From contig NZ_CM003596.1 in NCBI RefSeq assembly GCF_001435845.1, forward strand, positions 1,364,001-1,428,000: DNA of 64,000 bases. Direction: 5' to 3'. The translations under genes were made by a program, and so were the position numbers. The notes under the pieces are model-generated. The model ran no database searches. It was not told where the DNA came from and saw nothing but the letters and a program-made list of their open reading frames with translations. This document shows, in pieces, positions 60,296-64,000 of this stretch (its first letter is position 1; each line of letters begins with the position of its first letter). This DNA is from Psychrobacter sp. P11G3. Its GTDB lineage: Bacteria; Pseudomonadota; Gammaproteobacteria; Pseudomonadales; Moraxellaceae.

Positions 60296-61552
60296 ATGAT
60301 GACTGCTTTTAAAAGCCGTATGGTCCCGACGATTACCAACGAAGCTGCCATTGCCTGTATCGGTATGTACTGCATGGCAGTCGTTATGGGTTATGGCCGC
60401 TTTCTGTTTACCGCCACCTTACCTGATATTATGGTGCAATTGTCGCTATCAACGACGATCGCAGGCTGGCTGGCATCAATCAATTATATCGGTTACTTTA
60501 TTGGCGCTCTTATCGCCATGTTTGTGCCTCAGCGCTCGACATGGCAAGCGCTGACGCTGTGGGCGATTATCAGTGTTGTCACCACGATGCTACTCGTCAT
60601 ACCAAATATGTCGCTCATACTATGGTATATCATTCGCTTAATCGCAGGCATTGCAAGTGGCGTGGCGATGATTCTAAGCTCATCGTTTGTCATTCAAAAC
60701 CTTAGCCCTGAGCGCCGTTCTGTATTGTCAGCAGTCCATTATGCAGGTATTGGCGTCGGCATTAGCGCCTCTGCCATCGTGACATGGTGGCTATTAAAAC
60801 TAGGCTATCACTTCGATGTAATTTGGCTGGTCGCAGGTGTCACCAGTTTGCCGCTTGTATGGCTACTGTATGCGATAAAGCCAAGACAAGTACGGGCTGT
60901 TGATTCACAGCAGATTGATGCCAAACAACACGTGTCAATGCATCAGGCCTATTTAAACTTTAAACGCGCCTTATATGAAGCAATTTCTGGACATCATAAA
61001 GCGCTTGCTTTGCTTTTTGTCAGCTACGTACTGGCAGGGTTTGGTTATATTAGCTCAGCAACTTTTTTACCCGTTATGGCAGCACAACGTCTAACAACAC
61101 AGACGTATGCTGGACTCATGATTTGGTTGGTCGTTGGTATTTTTGCGATGTTGTCAAACCCCCTATGGGGCGCGCTTGCCAAACGTATCGGTGAGATAAA
61201 AACCTTAATGGGGCTGACGGTATTGCAAGCATTTGGGATGTGCTTGCCAATATGGTTTGATGGTGCACTTGGATTATATGGCAACGCTGCGATTTTAGGA
61301 TTGACCTTCGTCGGTATGGTATCGATGACTCTAACGCTATTTAAAAATATCAATCCTGCCTATTCTAATTTACTGATTGCTCTAGCGACGTTGGCTTATG
61401 CATTGGGGCAGTTTTTAGGACCCTTGGTAACAGTGGCACTGGCAGGGCAAGATAGTAATTTCAATGCAGGCTTACTTGTCGCTGCTATTGGATTAATGAT
61501 TGGATTTGTACTATTGGTATGGTTTCGTCGACAGTCGACAACGACCGCATAG
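60296..61552 (+). CDS. YbfB/YjiJ family MFS transporter
   Basis: A 418-residue membrane protein with about 12 hydrophobic segments of the YbfB/YjiJ MFS family. Typical are VVMGYGRFLFTATLPDIMVQ near the N-terminus, GWLASINYIGYFIGAL, IAGIASGVAMILSSSFVI and SAVHYAGIGVGISASAIVTW. The substrate is unknown for the family. ATG 60296 is a best guess; TTG 60263 abuts an AAAGGA too closely to use it. Its stop lies 5 bp from the stop of the converging lrp-like gene, so their transcripts must overlap. Confidence 0.85.
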   Translation: MMTAFKSRMVPTITNEAAIACIGMYCMAVVMGYGRFLFTATLPDIMVQLSLSTTIAGWLASINYIGYFIGALIAMFVPQRSTWQALTLWAIISVVTTMLLVIPNMSLILWYIIRLIAGIASGVAMILSSSFVIQNLSPERRSVLSAVHYAGIGVGISASAIVTWWLLKLGYHFDVIWLVAGVTSLPLVWLLYAIKPRQVRAVDSQQIDAKQHVSMHQAYLNFKRALYEAISGHHKALALLFVSYVLAGFGYISSATFLPVMAAQRLTTQTYAGLMIWLVVGIFAMLSNPLWGALAKRIGEIKTLMGLTVLQAFGMCLPIWFDGALGLYGNAAILGLTFVGMVSMTLTLFKNINPAYSNLLIALATLAYALGQFLGPLVTVALAGQDSNFNAGLLVAAIGLMIGFVLLVWFRRQSTTTA

Positions 61553-61557
61553 ATCGT

Positions 61558-62046
61558 CTAAACCACGCTACGGCTAAATACTTCTCGTAATTCAAAACTG
61601 GTATGAACTTGAGCCACGCCTTCGATACGATTGAGACGATGTAATAAAAACTCTTCGTAATGTGTCATATCACGTACTCTGACCTTAATTAGATAGTCTT
61701 CGGTGCGACCTGTGACAATACTACAGCTGATGACTTCTTCAAAGCTCTGAACCTTGCGTTCAAACTGCTCAAAACGTTCTGCTGTATGACGATCCATACT
61801 AATAGCGATAAACACGGCCAGTGGATAGCCAAGTTTTTGCGCATCGGTTTTGGTATGGTAGCCAGTGATTATGTTTGCATCTTCTAAGCGCTTTATACGA
61901 CGTGCGCAAGGGGTGGCAGACAGGTTGACGCGTTCAGCGAGTTCAGTAATGCTCATACGCGCCTGTGTTTGCAGTAAGCGTAGCAACTGTCTATCTATCT
62001 CGTCTATATCTGCAGTCCCTGTACTATCAATATGATTGTCTGGCAT
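61558..62046 (-). CDS. Lrp/AsnC family transcriptional regulator
   Basis: A 162-residue regulator with the Lrp plan. The HTH domain is DEIDRQLLRLLQTQARMSIT then ELAERVNLSATPCARRIKRL. It is followed by an RAM effector domain (GYPLAVFIAISMDRH, VISCSIVTGRTEDYLIKVRV, EGVAQVHTSFELREVF). It is divergent from leuA with 221 bp between, so leucine-related control of leuA is a fair guess. Paralogues that sense other amino acids are common, so no symbol is given. A weak GAG precedes ATG 62046. Confidence 0.9.
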   Translation of the reverse strand: MPDNHIDSTGTADIDEIDRQLLRLLQTQARMSITELAERVNLSATPCARRIKRLEDANIITGYHTKTDAQKLGYPLAVFIAISMDRHTAERFEQFERKVQSFEEVISCSIVTGRTEDYLIKVRVRDMTHYEEFLLHRLNRIEGVAQVHTSFELREVFSRSVV

Positions 62047-62267
62047 TTCTCAAGCCTTAATAGTGAATTTATTCGATTATAATGTCTAAATTGTGTTTTT
62101 CCACTAAAATAACAGAAAATAAAGTAAAAGAAAGCAGGTTTCTCTCTGCTAAACTTTGATATTATTATGGTATGAACACTAGTTATCTCGTATGATAAAT
62201 ACTGATCTAATCAACAGCTAATCGCCTAGCTAAATATATAAATAACCATATCATCTAAGGATTGATT

Positions 62268-64000
62268 ATGTCTGACCAAGCCACGCACACCGCAGCCACA
62301 GGGACTGCAAAGATCACACCAAAAAGTGCCGCTTTTGACTTCCGTAAATACCGTCCATTTGCATTTGCGCCATCGCTGCCAGATCGTACTTGGCCAAGCA
62401 AAACGATTGAGAAGTCACCGATATGGGCAAGTGTGGATCTGCGTGATGGTAACCAAGCACTGATTGATCCGATGACCATTGAACAAAAAATGCGCTTTTT
62501 TAAGACCTTAGTAGATGTTGGTTTTAAAGAGATTGAGATTGGTTTTCCATCAGCGGCGCAGGTAGAGTTTGACTTTGCGCGTAAGCTTATTGAAGAAAAC
62601 CACGTACCTGAAGATGTAACGCTACAAGTATTGGTACAAGCGCGCGAGCATTTGATTGCCCGTACTTTCGAATCATTGAAAGGTGCTAAACGTGCGGTTG
62701 TCCATGTCTATAACTCAACCAGCCGTGTACAACGTGAAAAAGTCTATGGCAAAGATAAAGCTGAAATCAAAGAGATTGCTATTGCAGGTGCCAAGCTATT
62801 ACAAGAATATGCAGCAAAGTACCCTGAGACAGATTGGGTATTTCAGTACTCGCCAGAGAGCTTTAGCCAGACAGAGACTGAATATGCCGTAGAGGTTTGC
62901 GATGCAGTGTGTGAGGTGTGGCAACCACAGCAGGGTCAGGAAGTTATTTTTAATTTGCCAGCGACGGTTGAGGCTTCTATGCCCAATGTCTTTGCTGATC
63001 AAGTAGAATATTTCTGCCGCAATCTAGCGCAGCGTGAGCATGTGATTGTGAGCTTGCATACCCATAATGACCGTGGCTGTGCGGTAGCAGCAGCTGAATT
63101 GGGCGTGCTTGCAGGTGCGGATCGTATCGAAGGCACATTGCTTGGTAACGGTGAGCGTACAGGCAACATGGATATCATGGTCATGGCCATGAACTTATTT
63201 AGCCAAGGTATCGATCCTGAGCTTGATTTTAGCAATATGAGCGAAATCGTACAGGTGGTGAGCGAATGCAATAACCTACCATTGCACCCACGTCATCCTT
63301 ATGTAGGCGAGTTGGTCTTCACGGCATTTAGTGGCTCACATCAAGATGCTATCAAAAAATCTCTTGATTACAATGAAAGCAATCAGAGCGAAACGGATAA
63401 TGTCTGGGACGTGGCTTATCTACCCATCGATCCTGCGCATATTGGCCGTAGCTACCAAGATGTGGTACGTATCAATAGCCAGTCGGGCAAAGGCGGTGTC
63501 GCATATATCTTGCAGCGTAATTACGGTTTCAACTTACCACGTTGGATGCAGATTGACTTTAGCCGTGTGGTACAAAAGCAAGCTGAAGCAGCGGCACGAG
63601 AATTGCAGAATGATGAAATCTTGCAGACCTTTGAAGATACTTACTTGCAGCAGGGTAAGTTTGAACTACTAGACTATAGCGTCAACAATAAAGGCGGCGC
63701 GGTTTACTTTAGTGGTCAGGTGCAGATGAATAGCGATACCATTGATATTGATGGCACGGGTAACGGCCCATTATCATCGTTTATTGACGGACTTGCACAG
63801 CATACGGGCAAATCACTACATATTATTAACTATGCAGAGCATGCGATTAACCCGCATCATAACAGCGGTAATGGTATCGATGATGATACCAATAGTGATA
63901 ACAAAACCAATGCCAACGCTGCCGCTTATATACAGCTTAATGTTGATGGTGAGGTGTATTCAGGCATCGGTACTTGCAGCAGTACGGTGTCAGCCATGCT
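62268..64000 (+). CDS. leuA: 2-isopropylmalate synthase, 5' part (runs off the right edge)
   Basis: LeuA condenses acetyl-CoA with 2-ketoisovalerate, the first committed step to leucine, and is feedback-inhibited by leucine. 577 codons are present. Motifs are PIWASVDLRDGNQALIDP (metal site), EIEIGFPSAAQVEFDFAR and IVSLHTHNDRGCAVAAAELG (metal HTH), plus LLGNGERTGNMDIM. This is the long LeuA2 type that opens with RKYRPFAFAPSLPDRTWPSK. The C-terminal regulatory domain contains an insert of about 25 residues rich in Asn and Asp before it rejoins family sequence. AAGGAT precedes ATG 62268. The stop is outside the window. Confidence 0.95.
   Translation, partial: MSDQATHTAATGTAKITPKSAAFDFRKYRPFAFAPSLPDRTWPSKTIEKSPIWASVDLRDGNQALIDPMTIEQKMRFFKTLVDVGFKEIEIGFPSAAQVEFDFARKLIEENHVPEDVTLQVLVQAREHLIARTFESLKGAKRAVVHVYNSTSRVQREKVYGKDKAEIKEIAIAGAKLLQEYAAKYPETDWVFQYSPESFSQTETEYAVEVCDAVCEVWQPQQGQEVIFNLPATVEASMPNVFADQVEYFCRNLAQREHVIVSLHTHNDRGCAVAAAELGVLAGADRIEGTLLGNGERTGNMDIMVMAMNLFSQGIDPELDFSNMSEIVQVVSECNNLPLHPRHPYVGELVFTAFSGSHQDAIKKSLDYNESNQSETDNVWDVAYLPIDPAHIGRSYQDVVRINSQSGKGGVAYILQRNYGFNLPRWMQIDFSRVVQKQAEAAARELQNDEILQTFEDTYLQQGKFELLDYSVNNKGGAVYFSGQVQMNSDTIDIDGTGNGPLSSFIDGLAQHTGKSLHIINYAEHAINPHHNSGNGIDDDTNSDNKTNANAAAYIQLNVDGEVYSGIGTCSSTVSAM

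Overview
The window reads as a stretch of chromosome from a Moraxellaceae gammaproteobacterium, most likely Psychrobacter. This is inferred from protein character and gene content (a Moraxellaceae-type small lipoprotein beginning its mature part with CVHKIVTVP, a BamD with a long tail, a tolQRAB block, and many Asn/Asp/Gln/Ser/Thr-rich low-complexity inserts in conserved proteins); no database search was possible. Genes are dense, most have a recognisable Shine-Dalgarno sequence, and strong intrinsic terminators separate the units. I see no rRNA, tRNA, insertion sequence, prophage or CRISPR array.

Layout. 1-5.3 kb: housekeeping genes (dnaG 5' part, bamD, rluD, pgeF). 5.3-8.2 kb: a YeeE/YedE sulfur-type transporter, a flavodoxin-like protein and a 41-residue lipoprotein, with an AT-rich, repeat-bearing 743-bp gap. 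8.2-25.4 kb: a purine-degradation island. xdhABC-guaD runs rightward; a Tsx-like outer-membrane channel and allA-alc-puuE-puuD-hiuH-uraD run leftward; next come a RutR-like TetR regulator (rightward) and an NCS2 xanthine/urate permease (leftward). Together they would take guanine and xanthine to urate, 5-hydroxyisourate, OHCU, allantoin, allantoate, ureidoglycolate, glyoxylate and urea. Urate oxidation is by the membrane-bound cytochrome-c type enzyme PuuD. Three near-identical palindromes (core TGACCAnnTAGTCA) lie upstream of xdhA, of the regulator, and of the permease, so a RutR-like regulon is readable directly from the DNA.

25.5-31.4 kb: tolQRAB without pal, then an AzgA-like purine permease. 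31.4-36.1 kb: proline catabolism. PutA is split into a 1087-residue proline dehydrogenase/P5C dehydrogenase and a separately translated 230-residue protein matching the C-terminal domain of long PutAs. A roughly 650-bp leader with terminator-like hairpins precedes it. 36.1-45.2 kb: roxA, a small lipoprotein, purB, mnmA, ispF, grxD, an unknown gene and mnmG. 45.3-54.4 kb: AEC transporter, luciferase-like oxidoreductase, PQQ-dependent membrane dehydrogenase, CysB-like LysR regulator and katG. 54.9-64 kb: ampG-like, prmC, moeB, ABC1 kinase, YbfB-like MFS, Lrp and the 5' part of leuA, which runs off the right edge.

The most unusual points are the RutR-like operator set tied to a purine (not pyrimidine) island, the split PutA with its structured leader, and the low-complexity insert in DnaG. 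Family names come from motif recognition and remembered homologues, not from searches.
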